Assembly: GCA_023375785.1 (NCBI GenBank)
Contig: SZWC01000042.1
Span: forward strand, 532,407 to 596,406
Reading direction: 5' to 3'
Source of the DNA: Penium margaritaceum
Taxonomy: Eukaryota; Streptophyta; Zygnematophyceae; Desmidiales; Peniaceae
Length of the DNA: 64,000 nucleotides
Below the pieces are notes generated by a model. It made no database searches and was not told where the DNA came from. It was given only the letters and a program-made list of their open reading frames with translations. Of the stretch, positions 20,300 to 31,900 are shown piece by piece (the first letter of the stretch is position 1; each line of letters opens with the position of its first letter). The translations under genes were made by a program, and so were the position numbers.

Positions 20300-22279
20300 C
20301 TAACGGCTTTTCTCGTCGAACGTGACGTCGCGGCTCTGCACAATCTGCTGCCTCCTTGGGTCAAAGAGCCGGTACGCCTTGCTTCCGCTCTCATATCCAA
20401 GGAAAATACACCGGCGGGTACGCGGGTCCGGCTTGCTCCGTCCCTCACGTGCCTGCACCATTGCATGTGTAACACAACCAAACGTGCGGAGGTGACCCAC
20501 CGCCGGCTTCCTCCTGCTCCACACCTCTTGTGGCGTCTTCCACGCCTTGCTCTCCTTGTCCTTCAACGGCTTGGTTGGCATGAGATTCGTGATGTACGCT
20601 GCTGTCCTTGCCGCCTCCGCCCAATACCGTTGTGTAAGGCCGGTGTCGCTCAACATGGATTGCACCATGTTAAGGATTGTGCGATTCGCTCTCTCTGCGA
20701 CGCCATTCTGTTGTGGGGAGTGTGGAGTTGTTTTTTGCCACTCAATCCCCTTGCTCTTCATCCACCCAAGGCACCCCGCATATTCACCGCCATTGTCACT
20801 CCGGAACGCCTTCACACTCAACTCTGTTTGCTGCTCCACATCAGCCACAAACTCCTGCATGCACGCAAGGACCTCAGTCTTCTGCTTCAATGGGTAGAGG
20901 TAGAGTTTCCGGCTGTGGTCATCGATGAAGGCGAGGAAGTAGCGAGCTCCGCTGATGGAGCTCTGAAGCGGTCCACACACATCTGTGTGTACCACTGCCA
21001 GTTTTGCCGATGCACGCGTCCCCTTGGCGAGAAATGGTTGCCGAGTTGATTTGCCAATGATGCATGGCTCACACACGGTCTCCTTGGTTCCATCAAGGCC
21101 GCTGATTTGGAGATCCCGCACCACTTCCCTCTTAGCCATCTCCTTCACTGTCGATGGAGAAATGTGGCAGAGTCGGCGGTGCCATAGGTGCAGGTCTTCT
21201 CCATCCTTCATTGCAGAATTGGCGGCATTGGACCCCACCCGGCTGCTGAGGATCTTCGCGCGTAGCAGGTACAAGTCATCCTCCCTCTTGGCACGTGCAC
21301 TCACCTCACCTTTGCCCTCTTTGCAGATGACGGCCTCCTTCTTTGTGAAGAGCACCTCAAGTCCTTTGTCAGTAAGGCGGCTGACGGAGAGCAGGTTTGC
21401 CCCAAAGTTGGGCATATGCAGCACATCGTACATTGTGCGCATGACAGGTTTGCCATCCACAATTGACTCAATGCGGACATTACTCTCACCGGCGGCCACC
21501 TCTGTTTTTCCATTGGCAACCATCATGCGTCTCTCCGAGGCGCTGTAGGTGACAAATTCCGCCCTGTTGCATTGCGTGTGGCGGCCTGATCTGGAGTCGA
21601 TGACGGCAACTCCTGGATCCTTCAAGTTGGTGGAGTTGTACGCCATAAGGGCGTGCTCATCTTTCTTCCCGCCCCGCTGCGACCGGTCTGTTTTCTTCTT
21701 GGGACAGTTGCGCGCGTAGTGGCCCTCCTTGCCGCAGTTGAAGCACTCCCCCTTCTTGTCACCCTTCTTGGTGCCCTGTTTGGCACCCTTCCACTTGTCG
21801 CCTCGGCCTCCACTTTGAGGATGAACCGTGTAAGCTGAACTTGATGCCGATGCACTCTCTCGACCGCCACGTCGCATCCACTNAATCTGCTGCATGATCT
21901 CCATGATGTTGTCGCCTTCGTTGGCTCGGAGGGTGACGAGCCGTTTGAAGATGAAGAGCTGATTGGCAAGGTTGCTTGACTGGTAGATGGAGCAAAGTTT
22001 TGACCATGTGTCTGCGGCCAGGGTGCATCCTTGGATGTGCCCAAGTTGTGGTGGCCATAACGCGGACACAAGGAGCGCCAACGCCTTTTTGTTGCGCTTC
22101 TTGTATGCCTCCTTCACCTCAGCCGTTGCAGTCTCCGGCGGAGCAGTCTCATCACCTTTTACAAGCTCAAGCAGTCCCTTGTCGTCGAGGAAGACCTCAA
22201 ACTGCCACCTCCACAAGGCGAAGCCTGTCCCATCAAACGCAAGGACAGCGCGGCTGCTCTCTTGCTCGCTGATTGTCAT
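20300..22279 (-). pseudogene. Copia gag, protease and integrase part
   Basis: 659 codons from an ATG near the 5' LTR. Residues 1-130 are Copia gag (FDGTGFALWRWQFEVFLDD). A CCHC zinc knuckle lies at 179-192 (CFNCGKEGHYARNC). A protease region is around 222-310 and a pre-integrase motif at about 364-406 (HLWHRRLCH, then CEPC). Integrase catalytic residues are D433 (VHTDVCGP), D495 (RSDNGGEY) and E529 (NGVAERANR), followed by the Copia block RTFGCVTHAMV. Gag packages RNA, protease matures the polyprotein and integrase inserts the DNA. Well preserved overall. Confidence 0.92.
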
Positions 22280-22347
22280 GTCTTGCTATTGGAAGCATTA
22301 AATCAAGCTGGCTTTGAACCCCTTAGAGGCGTGGGCCCATAACCCTT

Positions 22348-23293
22348 TGTTGGCCTGAGGGTTAGTGTGCACCCTGGAGGGTCCCTAGCAATGGCTGGTT
22401 CACACCACCAACTGTTTTTGGAGAGACTGAAACTGTGGAGGTAACTCGTTCCAAGGATGGCAGAAAACTAGTCAGAGAGTGTGGCAACTGTTTTTGCCTC
22501 AATTGACAGGAATGTACATTTGATCAAGGCTCACAAGCAGTAGCATTTTATAGCCACTGATCTAAGCTTTCCAGAACACCAAAGCATGCCATATTTGAAG
22601 CTTCCTAGCAGATTCTATGGCTTCTAGAGTGGCCCTTGGTAGGCTGTCCTTTTCCCACCTAGGAAGGCATCCCTTCCCTCCTCTAGAAGCTTCTGCCCCT
22701 TCCTAGATTCCTCAGCTTGCTTCTAGTAGGAGGGAAGGTGTCCAGAAGACCAAGACACCTCTAGATGCCTTGTAGGACAAGTCACCCCTTCTAGAAGGTG
22801 TGCCACCTTCCTGGACCCTCACCTGGCCTTCTAGAAACNATTTGAAGCTTCCTAGCAGATTCTATGGCTTCTAGAGTGGCCCTTGGTAGGCTGTCCTTTT
22901 CCCACCTAGGAAGGCATCCCTTCCCTCCTCTAGAAGCTTCTGCCCCTTCCTAGATTCCTCAGCTTGCTTCTAGTAGGAGGGAAGGTGTCCATAAGACCAA
23001 GACACCTCTAGATGCCTTGTATGACAAGTCACCCCTTCTAGAAGGTGTGCCACTTTCCTGGACCCTCACCTGGCCTTCTAGAAACATAAAGAGGAACTCT
23101 AGAGGTTGAGCTAGCTTCCTGGCATCTATTTTTCACCTCCCTTGAGGCAGGGCAGAATTTCATCTGGTGGGACTTGAACCCGGGCCCCTACCTCTATAGG
23201 TGGACACCATTAACGACTAAGCCACTAAGGCTTGTCTTTCTGGTGTTCCTTTTTGGAGTCACTCCTGCCATGGTGAGGAGCATCACTCCAACA
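22348..23293 (-). repeat. Copia 5' LTR, 946 bp as assembled
   Basis: Same ends as the 699-bp partner. It is about 247 bp longer because 22592-22838 is repeated at 22840-23086 on either side of a single N at 22839. The extra length is probably an unmerged contig overlap. The primer-binding site on the inner side is not the common initiator-Met type. Confidence 0.88.
22592..23086. repeat. Duplicated 247-bp block around a single N (assembly join)
   Basis: The block beginning ATTTGAAGCTTCCTAGCAG and ending CTTCTAGAAAC occurs twice, nearly identically, separated only by the N at 22839. The other LTR has it once. This pattern is what two overlapping contig ends look like when placed side by side. 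Confidence 0.85.
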
Positions 23294-23298
23294 GGAGG
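23294..23298. repeat. Target-site duplication, right copy (GGAGG)
   Basis: GGAGG directly after the LTR end CCAACA, matching 18442-18446. Gypsy sequence resumes here. Confidence 0.9.
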
Positions 23299-24341
23299 AA
23301 GGACGGATGATGGATGCGGAGCAGGCTAGGAGAGAGGAGGGGATCAAGACATGTGCCCAATGTGGGCATAGCTGGGGCAGGACGGTGCAAGACTACAGCG
23401 TTTGCCGCCGCAAGACATGTGAAATATGCTTGACGAAGCTGCGGAACAACGAAGGAGGACGGAGTGGACCAACAGTGCGTGGGAGATGTTGGCGAGAGAT
23501 CAAGTAGCAGCGTGGAGTTCGGATGTTGCCTAGGGTGACCGACAAAGGGGAGGAGGTTGACTCGGAAGGGGAGGAGGAATAGGATCCGCCCGCGGCGCCC
23601 ACGGAGAACTGCCCCACCTGTGTCAAGGCCGTGAGCGAGGGAAGACGCTGCACCCAATGCCAAATGCTGACCCATCAGGCTTGCTTGGTGACAGGCAGCT
23701 CGTCCTGGGCCGGACACTGCGACAAGTGCGTGGGCATAGCAATCACGGAGGGAGGGGCCTCGCTGGCCTATGATGACAAGACACTGGCACCAGCCTGCGA
23801 AGGATGCGAGGAGGACCTTGACGAGTTTGGCAAGGTCTGCGGAATGTGCAGGACCATGTGCCACGTGCGGTGTGGGGAACAAGGAAAAGGAGTGAATTTG
23901 GACATGTGACAGCCGTCGCAACAAGGTGCGGAGGAGCAAGTGGAAGTTCCCCATCCAACGTTCCTGTAGCGGAGAGATCTGCATGGGCCAACTTAGAGGG
24001 ACGGTTTTCCGATGCAAGCATTGCGGAGGTCTCGACCGTGACTCATGCACTGAGGACATGGGACAGAGCAAGGATGGCAACAAAAACTACTGATGCTCTA
24101 TCTGCAATAATTACGAGCGAGCGCCGCACTGCTCCTCATGCAAGAAGCTGATCAACATACCTACAATAGAGGTGCGGTGTAAGGGGTGCAGACTCTTTGT
24201 CCACGACAACTACGTAGAAATGTTCCAGCAAACGGGAGCACATGTGGATTACTACGGACCCTACGAGGAGCAGAATCGTCCTAGGCCCCGCAGAAGATTC
24301 AATCGCTTGAATTGCTGAGAGACTCTGGGGCAGAGTCTTGC
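23299..24341 (+). pseudogene. Multi-zinc-finger (PHD/RING-like) region at Gypsy C 3' end
   Basis: The best copy of the family's Cys-rich region. A first finger at about 23350-23430 has CAQCGHSWG, then C-x4-C-x2-C. The segment 23631-23909 has C7, C10, H15, C18, C30, C33 and then C56, C59, C70, C73, C77, H78, C81: two clusters with the paired spacing of PHD or RING cross-brace fingers. A third set follows at about 23960-24200 (CKHC, CSSCKK, CKGC). It ends just before the polypurine tract and LTR. Known Gypsy elements sometimes carry chromodomains 3' of integrase; a zinc-finger array there is unfamiliar to me. Several breaks; role unknown. Confidence 0.65.
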
Positions 24342-24360
24342 AAAAAAGGGGGGTTGGGGG
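24342..24360 (+). other. Polypurine tract (element C)
   Basis: AAAAAAGGGGGG followed by TTGGGGG, the same arrangement as at 14438-14458, six bases before the LTR start. Confidence 0.75.
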
Positions 24361-24366
24361 CATCGG

Positions 24367-25552
24367 TGGCAGGCAAACTTCTGCCGCAGGTCTGTAGGAA
24401 GGTCAATCCGCGAAAGAGTAACCTTTGCGTGATGGGAACCACGAAAGGCACGCTGGCTCCCGTGGTATGCGAGTCGAGCCTGGGGTAGCGCAAAATCTAG
24501 CCGTAGTACAGACCGACTGTACGGCGGGAGACTGCTGCAGGTTCACACTGTTATCTGCAACAATTGACGTACGTCTATCTCATAGCGCTGGTGGCGGAAG
24601 CTGTGAAGAGGCGGGAAGATACAACAGGGAGATCCACGGTGGGAAAGGAACAAGGGACGAGCCGCAAAAGGAGAAATAATCACGGAGGAGAACAAGCAAA
24701 GACACGCAGAGCAACAGACGGACGAGGAAATCAGGGAGGCAACAACCAACCAGCACGAGAGTCGGCGCATCAATCACGGAGAAACATCAAGGGATGCACC
24801 ATGGAAGGCAAATTTTCAAGGAAGAATACGAAGACTGCATGTGCGAGCCGCGGATGAAGAATAAGACTTAGGATGAGTGAGGGTGATGTTCCATGTGTGT
24901 TTGAGGATGAGACCCACGGTGCATAGCCACACCACGTGGAGTACAAGTGGGAGGAAAGAGGATGACCTGAGAGGGATGAGACCGCCGGCGTGTAGACACA
25001 GCGTGCGGAGTCCCAACTAGATAAGGCCTATGTAGCAGTAGCACGAGTGCGACCCTAGTCTTGTTTGCTTTCTGGGATTAATGCTCTGCATCATTATGTA
25101 CTGTGCCTTGAATTATGAAAGACATTCACCGCTTCCATATGTCCCCTCGGTGATCCGCGTCCCTGCCTTCCATTGCCTTGTGTGATGCTAGCCGCGGACC
25201 TTGGGGCAGTGCGTGAGAGGCCAAACTTGGTGCGAGGTGAGCTGCCAGCGGTGCCCTTGCCTGCACACAGCCGCGGAACAAGGTTTTGCGGAGAGGAGCT
25301 GGAAGCCACGAGGTGGCGGCTCGCGTGTGGCGGGAAATGGAACGCAGAGTGTCACTCACTGGTGAGGATCTCACGTATCAGTTCAGACTTGTACTCCACG
25401 GAGTTGTCTGTGGCTTAGAGTTAGCAGTGTGGATTTGTTGTAGAGTAAGTCTGAACAGGCATTGAGTGTTGAGATATGTGCAAAATCCGCGGATAGTGCG
25501 GAACGGAGCAAGCGCAGAGAAAATAAAGGACACGGTAAAACTTGGGATATCA
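24367..25552 (+). repeat. Gypsy LTR, 1186 bp (between a 3' end and a 5' end)
   Basis: Starts TGGCAGGCAAAC at the position matching the TGTCATGC start of sister LTRs, and ends CTTGGGATATCA. A Gypsy 3' coding end and polypurine tract lie on its left, a primer-site candidate and gag on its right. It therefore serves as the 3' LTR of one element and the 5' LTR of another. It is more diverged than the LTRs at 2625 and 14464. Confidence 0.82.
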
Positions 25553-25558
25553 GTGTCT

Positions 25559-25575
25559 GGGTGCGGTGAGCGTGG
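25559..25575 (+). other. Primer-binding-site candidate
   Basis: GGGTGCGGTGAGCGTGG begins six bases after the LTR end and matches the candidate at 2602-2618 except at its first base. The tRNA is not identified. Confidence 0.45.
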
Positions 25576-25584
25576 AACAGTTCC

Positions 25585-28500
25585 TTGCTATTTTCTCAGC
25601 GGAACTGCATGTATACTTCAGACAAGTCGTTGATGTCAGCGACAAGCTTTGTGTATCATGATCTTAGGCAACGACAACAACAGTCATCCGTGCGGTGCCT
25701 TCTGCTGCGCCGAATCATCACCTACGCGGGCAGCCAGGACTCCTCTCCTGTGCTATCCCGCAGCCCAGTCAGCTCCTCAACAGGCTGTGATCTGCTCACT
25801 CAACACTCACAGGTGACCGAGTGCGTGAAACAGCTACACTGGCGTTGTATCGTGGACGCTTCAGGCGAGCGTGTGGAGGTGGAGACCATCTCCAGCCATG
25901 GCAGTAACGGATCAGGCCAGTCCCACCACAAATCGGAGAGACAGGAGGTTGTGGTCATAGCACCGCAATGGTTCTCCGATATCCCACCATCGTTGGATCA
26001 GCCCTCCGCTGGTGGAGAACTTGGGGTATACCGCGGACGGGTCTACCGACGTCGTGACGTGGAGCAGCCAACGGCAGCTGCCAACCCACTGCTGCAGCAC
26101 TCATCACCTGTGATGCATCCGCCGCTCGAGGTGGTGAAACTTGGGGAGTAACATGGATCCCAGGAATACTCCACACCGGACGAGCAGCAGCTAGTGACCC
26201 AATAGTAGTCGCGGGTCGACACCATACCAGTGGGGAGCACGACTTCCACGTAGGACAGGAAGTTGGGGATGGACCCGCCACCACAGTTCGCCGGACCAGA
26301 GCAAGTGGATGGACTGGCACAAACTCCAGTGTAGGACCTGCAGCAGACGCCGATGCAACAGCAGAACCAAAAACCACACATGTGGGAATATTGGCACCAT
26401 CTCTTGCCCACGGTTCCGCGCAACCAACGCACCAGCAACAGGTTCCCCATGTGCCCATGTCCGCCGGAGAGATGCCAATGGGAGCTGCGATCCTCCCGGC
26501 GGCAGGAATGACACAGACACCTATGCATCAACCATTGCCATATGGGGGAGCATTGCAGGCCGGGATGATGCCGCAACCACCCACAGCGGGACCAACGCAG
26601 CAGCAAATGAGCCAGATGCTGTCACAATCACGGATACCACCGATGAGGGTGACGATGTCAAATCCAGCAATGGGTGTACCACTACAGCAGACGAATCCAT
26701 CACACGCATTGATGGGTGCCGCGCCGGCAGGGACCGTGATGCCCACGACAGGCATACAGTAGACCAGTTACAAATAGCAGCAGGTGACGGCGCCGACATA
26801 GATAGGGACTACGGTGCATCACCCTATGATGCCTTCCCATCCACCATAAGGGATGCAGTCTTTCAGGGGTACCGCCCAAGGGGGTGCCCCGACTCAGCCT
26901 CATGGGATCCAGCCACTCGTATACCAGCAACAGCCGCGTGGAGGCATGACGCCAATGCAACCATCAACAACTGTTTCTCACCCGTGGCCAACTCCGCAGC
27001 AGTAGCTGATGAGCATCACACAAGTGGAAGTGGGTCAGCTGCCTTTTTTATCGGGCACGCAGCCACCGCCGCCCCAAGGGACACCGCCACCACCACAGTA
27101 TTATACACAAGCCTACGAGCAACTTCATCCGCCGCAGCTAACTGGAGCCAGGCCAGCTGGTGTGACTCTTCAGGCACCATCACTAATGCCGCAACTTCTA
27201 CCGGCGCCACACGGTCACTCGTACCCATCACTACCACAGATGATGGGGGGTCAGCACCCTGTAGGGAAAACGGCCCATCCCCTCCGAGTGGCACCAGCCG
27301 CAGTTACCAGTGCTACTGCGGTCCCCACCACACAGACCTATGGCATACCTCAGCTGATGGCACCGTAGGCACAGGGACCTCCAGCCCCGTCCCTTGTGAC
27401 GACGTTCTTCTCCACATCTCACAACACCTGATTGCCAGCGCCTTCTTCCTGGTACATGCACCAGCCACACACGCACCCAGGCTCTCACATGCCCTCGGGG
27501 CAACCTTCGATGCATATCCACCATGCGAGATACTCTGCGGCCCAGCCTGTCAATCTCCCCCCTCCAACTGCTGTGACTGCGTTGACGACTAACCGCGGTA
27601 GTGTAACTCGGATATAGTACATCCACTCCGAGCCCGCAAATCTGCCGCGGATGGAAACCTTCAAGGGCGCCCCAGCGGATGACCCCTGGATCTGGCTGAA
27701 GCAAATCACACTCTACGTCAGCATTGGCAGAATCCCATCCAATATCTGTCTTGCTACCGTGGAACTTCACATCCAGGGAGCTGCGGTCGATTGGTATAAT
27801 GCACGCACTCCTTTCATGTCTTCCAAGGACTTTGGCAGTGCTATTGTTGAAGGCTTCGAACACCTGAAGAAAGAAGAGGCACTGCGGACGATCGAGAAAG
27901 AGGTCATGCGCAGACGATGACATCCGCATGTTCCTGGATCAGTTTCTCACCTAGGCTCCCGTGGCTAAGAACCCAGAAGGAGAAGGCCTTCAGCTGTGGG
28001 TCCTCATGTAGAACCTGATGTCCGCGCTCCCCGACGAGGTCAGCAGTCTTACGATCGTTGATAGCTACTTCTCCCTCCAAGATGCGGTGCAAGATGCCAC
28101 AGCTACATCAGCTCATCAGCGATCCACTCGCCAGCATCAGGGCGGAGAAAGCCACACACCACCTTCCTCACAAAGCCAGCCACCGCGGCAGAAGTCCAAA
28201 GGTTGTTAGACCTGCCAGAGCTTGGAGCATATTGCCCGATATTACCCTCGTCGTCGCCAAGCAGCTCCACGTCCAAACCCCATCCAATCAGATCCCATGG
28301 TCCAGCAGTGGCATCAGTACTATAACCAGCAATGGCCCGGCCAGAAGCAGCAGCAGCAGCAACAGCAGGAGCAGCAACAACTGCATCCAACTCCTGTTGG
28401 TCAGGCTCATGCAGGTCAGGGGACGGGCCAGGGTATCATGTTGAACCCACCGCCAAACCTCACGGCCGGCGCCCGTAATGTCAAGCTGGGTTTTGCCATG

Positions 28501-28937
28501 GCGGAGGATTAGACTACGGAGGTAGCCCCCACCCCTGAGGAGACGGAACTCATCACACAGGCACATCAGCTCAAACTCCGCGGATTAGATCTGCAGGAGT
28601 CGCAAGTCCAGAGTGACCTACGACGGAAGGCAAAGGCTGTAAAGGCCCGGCTGCAGGATGTCGTTAGAGCCCATCTTTGTGACCCCCTCAGAAGCGCCGC
28701 ACATCGGACCCCGCACGAGCACAGAATATAGCTGTCGCATCTACACCATCTGCTCCTCGGACTACCACCATTACTACATAAGATCCCACGGACCCCGTGG
28801 AAAAGCTCTTTACTACTCCCATCGCATCCTTGAACTTCTTCGACTTCCTTCACCTCCATCCCGAGCTGGCTCAGCGGCTCAAAGAGGAGTTTACCAGAAC
28901 CAACCATCGCACCCAAGCTGTTGGAATCTCCCTCCCT
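25585..28937 (+). pseudogene. Gypsy gag remnant, longest copy
   Basis: An N-terminal part at 25585-26151 (SQDSSPVLSRSP, ERVEVETISS) matches element A. A long Gln/Pro/Met-rich middle follows (26309-27600), then a Retrotrans_gag core at 27651-27920 (METFKGAPADDPWIWLKQ, LKKEEALRTIEKEVM). A zinc-knuckle-like stretch lies near 28200-28250 (HIARYYPRRR), then a Gln-rich run encoded by CAG/CAA at about 28346-28385. The tail has a helical segment (LHPELAQRLKEEF, near 28850). It runs straight into the 20-bp minisatellite at 28938. Broken, many breaks. No pol follows. Confidence 0.78.
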
Positions 28938-29399
28938 CTTTGGTTGCTGTATCCCGGCTTTTGTTTCTGTGACCTAGCTTTGGTTTCTGTGACCCAACTT
29001 TGGTTTCTGTGACCGGCTTTGGTTTCAGTGACCCGGCTTTGGTTTCTGCGACCTAGCTTTGGTTTATGTGACCCGGCTTTGGTTTCTGTGACCCGGCTTT
29101 CGTTACTGTGACCCGGCTTTGATGAATGTGACCCGGCTTTGGTTCCTGTGACCCAGTTTTGGCTTATGTGACCCGGCTTTGGTTTTTGTGACCGGGATTT
29201 TATTTATGTTATCTGGCTTTGGCTTATCTGACCCAACTTTGGCTTCTGTGACTTGGCTGTGGTTTCTATGACCTGGCTTTGGTTTATGTGACCCGGCTTT
29301 GGTTTCTGTGACCCGGCTGTGGTTTATGTGATCCGGCTTTTGTTTCCGTGACCGGGCTTTGGCTTCTGTGACCCGGCTTTGGTTTCTGTGACCCGGTTT

Positions 29400-31900
29400 T
29401 GGTTTATGTGAACGGGCTTTGGTTTGTGTGACCCGGCTTTGGTTTATGTGACCCGACTTTGGTTTTTGTGACCCGGGTTTGGTTTTTGTGACCCAGCTTT
29501 GGTTTCTGTGACTCCGCTTTGGTTTATGTGACCCGGCTTTGGTGTCTGTGACCCGGCATCAGTTACTGTGACCCGGCTTTAGTTTTTGTGACCCGGCTTT
29601 GGTTTCTGTGACCCGGCCTTCGTTTCTATAACCTGACTTTGGCTTTTATGACCCGGCTTTGGTTCATGTGGCCCAGCTTTGGTTTGTGTGAGCCGGCTTT
29701 GGTTTCTGTTGGCCGGTTTGGTTTCAGTGACCGGCTTTGGTTTATGTCACCCCGATTTGGTTTCTGTGACCTGGCTTTGGTTCCTGTGATCTGGCTTTGG
29801 TTTCCGTGACCCGGTTCTGGTTTTGGTGAATCGGCTTTGGTTTCAGTGACTCAGCTTTGGTTTCTGTGACATGGCTTGGTTTCTGTAACCCGGCTCTGGT
29901 TGCTCTGTCCTGGCTTTTTTTCTCTGACCCGGCTTTGGTTTGTGTGAGCCAGTATTGGTTTTTGTGACCCGGCTTTGGTTTATGTGACCCGGCTTTTGTT
30001 TCTATGAGCCGCCTCTGGTTTCAGTGACCGGCTTTGATTTTAGTGACCCAGCTTTGGTTCCTTTGACCCGGCTCTCATTACTGTGATCCGGCTTTGTTTA
30101 TGTGACCCGGCTTTGGTTTCTATGACCCGGCTTTGGTTTCTGTGACCCGGCTTTAGTATATGTGACTGGGCTTTTGTTTACGTGACCCGGGTTTAGTTTA
30201 TGTGACCCGGCTTTGGATTATGTGACTCGACTTTCGTTTGTGTGACCCGGCTTTGGTTTCTGTGACCCGGCTTTGGTTTCTGTGACCTAGCTTTGGTTTC
30301 TGTGACCCAACTTTGGGTTTTGTGACCCGCCTTTGGTTTATGTGGCCAGGCTCTGGTTTGTGTGACCCGGCTTTGGTTTCCGCGACCCGGCTTTGGTTTC
30401 TGTGACAAAGCTTTGGTTTCTGCTACCCGATTTTGGTTTCCATGACCCAGCTTTGGTTTATGTGACCCGGCTTTGGTTTCTGTGACCCAACTTTGGTTTT
30501 TGTGACCTGCCTTTGGTGTCTGTGACCCGACTTTGGTTTATGTGACCTGGCTTTGGTTTCTGTGACCCAACTTTGGTTTCTGACACCCGGCTTTGATTGT
30601 TGTCACTTGGCTCTGGTTTTGTGACCCGGCTTTGGTTTCTGTGACCCGGCTTTGGTTTCTGTGACCCGGCTTTGGTTTATGTGAACCGGCTTTGGTTTAT
30701 GTGACCCGGCTTTGGTGTCTGTGACCCGGCATCAGTTACTGTGACCCGGCTTTAGTTTCTATGACCCGGCTTTGGTTTCTGTGACCCGGCTTTGGTTTAT
30801 GTGAACCGGCTTTGGTTTATGTGACCCGGCTTTGGTGTCTGTGACCCGGCATCAGTTACTGTGACCCGGCTTTAGTTTCTATGACCCGGCTTTGGTTTCT
30901 GTGACCCGGCCTTCGTTTCTCTGACCTGACTTTGGTTTCTATGGCCCGGCTTTGGTTCATGTGACCCAGCTTTGGTTTGTGTGAGCCGGCTTTGGTTTCT
31001 GTGGGCCGGTTTGGTTTCAATGACCGGCTTTGGTTTATGTCACCCCGCTTTTGTTTCTGTGACCTGGCTTTGGTTCCTGTGATCTGGCTTTGGTTTCTGT
31101 GACCCAGTTCTGGTTTTGGCGAATCGGCTTTGGTTTCTGTGACTCAGCTTTGGTTTCCGTGACATGGCTTGGTTTCTGTAACCCGGCTCCGGTTGCTCTG
31201 TCCTGGCTTTTTTTCTCCGACCTGGCTTTGGTTTGTGTGAGCCAGTATTGGTTTTTGTGACCCGGCTTTGGTTTCTGTGACCCGGCTTTTGTTTCTATGA
31301 GCCGCCTCTGGTTTATGTGACCGGCTTTGATTTCAGTGACCCAGCTTTGGTTCCTTTGACCCGGCTCTCATTACTGTGATCCGGCTTTGTTTATGTGACC
31401 CGTCTTTGGTTTCTATGACCCGGCTTTGGTTTCTGTGACCCGGCTTTAGTATATGTGACTGGGCTTTTGTTTACGTGACCCGGCTTTAGTTTATGTGACC
31501 CGGCTTTGGATTATGTGACTCGACTTTGGTTTCTGTGACCCGGCTTTGGTTTCTGTGACCCGGCTTTGGTTTCTGTGACCCAGCTTTGGTTTCTGTGACC
31601 CAACTTTGGGTTTTGCGACCCGCCTTTGGTTTATGTGGCCAGGCTCTGGTTTGTGTGACCCGGGTTTGGTTTCCGGGGCCCGGCTTTGGTTTCTGTGACA
31701 AAGCTTTGGTCTCTGCCACCCGATTTTGGTTTCCATGACCCAGCTTTGGTTTATGTGACCCGGCTTTGGTTTCTGTGACCCAGCTTTGGTTGTTGTGACC
31801 TGCCTTTGGTGTCTGTGACCCGACTTTGGTTTATGTGACCTGGCTTTGGTTTCTGTGACCCAGCTTTGGTTTCTGAAACCCGGCTTTGATTGTTGTCACC
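29400..31900 (+). repeat. 1293-bp tandem segmental duplication within the 20-bp array
   Basis: Rare unit variants recur at a fixed offset of 1293 bp: GTTGCTCTGTCC at 29899 and 31192, the TTCTGACACC/TTCTGAAACC unit near 30578 and 31871, and GGTGTCTGTG followed by GGCATCAGTT at 29541 and 30834. This shows a higher-order duplication on top of the 20-bp period. Confidence 0.8.
30661..30900 (+). repeat. Exact 120-bp tandem duplication (six units)
   Basis: 30661-30780 and 30781-30900 are identical base for base, while neighbouring units vary. It is a recent expansion step or an assembly effect. Confidence 0.9.

Larger units (their letters stand above)
18447..23293 (-). mobile_element. Copia (Ty1-like) LTR retrotransposon, nested in Gypsy C
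   Basis: A nearly complete Copia element on the minus strand. The 5' LTR is at 22348-23293, then gag, protease, integrase, RT, RNase H, polypurine tract and the 3' LTR at 18447-19145. Terminal TGTTGG...CCAACA and a 5-bp target duplication bound it. It lies inside the Gypsy Cys-rich region, so it arrived later. The two LTRs differ by about 3-4% by eye over the first 300 bp, so it is much younger than the Gypsy copies. It has few breaks (about two or three). Single-N assembly joins inside it mean some of these may not be biological. Confidence 0.93.
16765..25552 (+). mobile_element. Gypsy element C, 3' part, split by a nested Copia
   Basis: Plus-strand 3' half of a Gypsy element of the same family: integrase (16765-18020), Gly/Ala/Glu-rich stretch (to 18441), Cys-rich region (23299-24341), polypurine tract (24342-24360) and LTR (24367-25552). 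A Copia element fills 18447-23293. The left end is truncated against the 190-bp satellite. This copy keeps about 1 kb between integrase and the Cys-rich part that element B lacks. Broken, with several breaks outside the nested insertion. Confidence 0.82.

Noticed and set aside
13267-24341. Host PHD-finger gene
   Set aside because: Both copies sit directly before a polypurine tract and LTR of the same element, so they belong to the retrotransposon.
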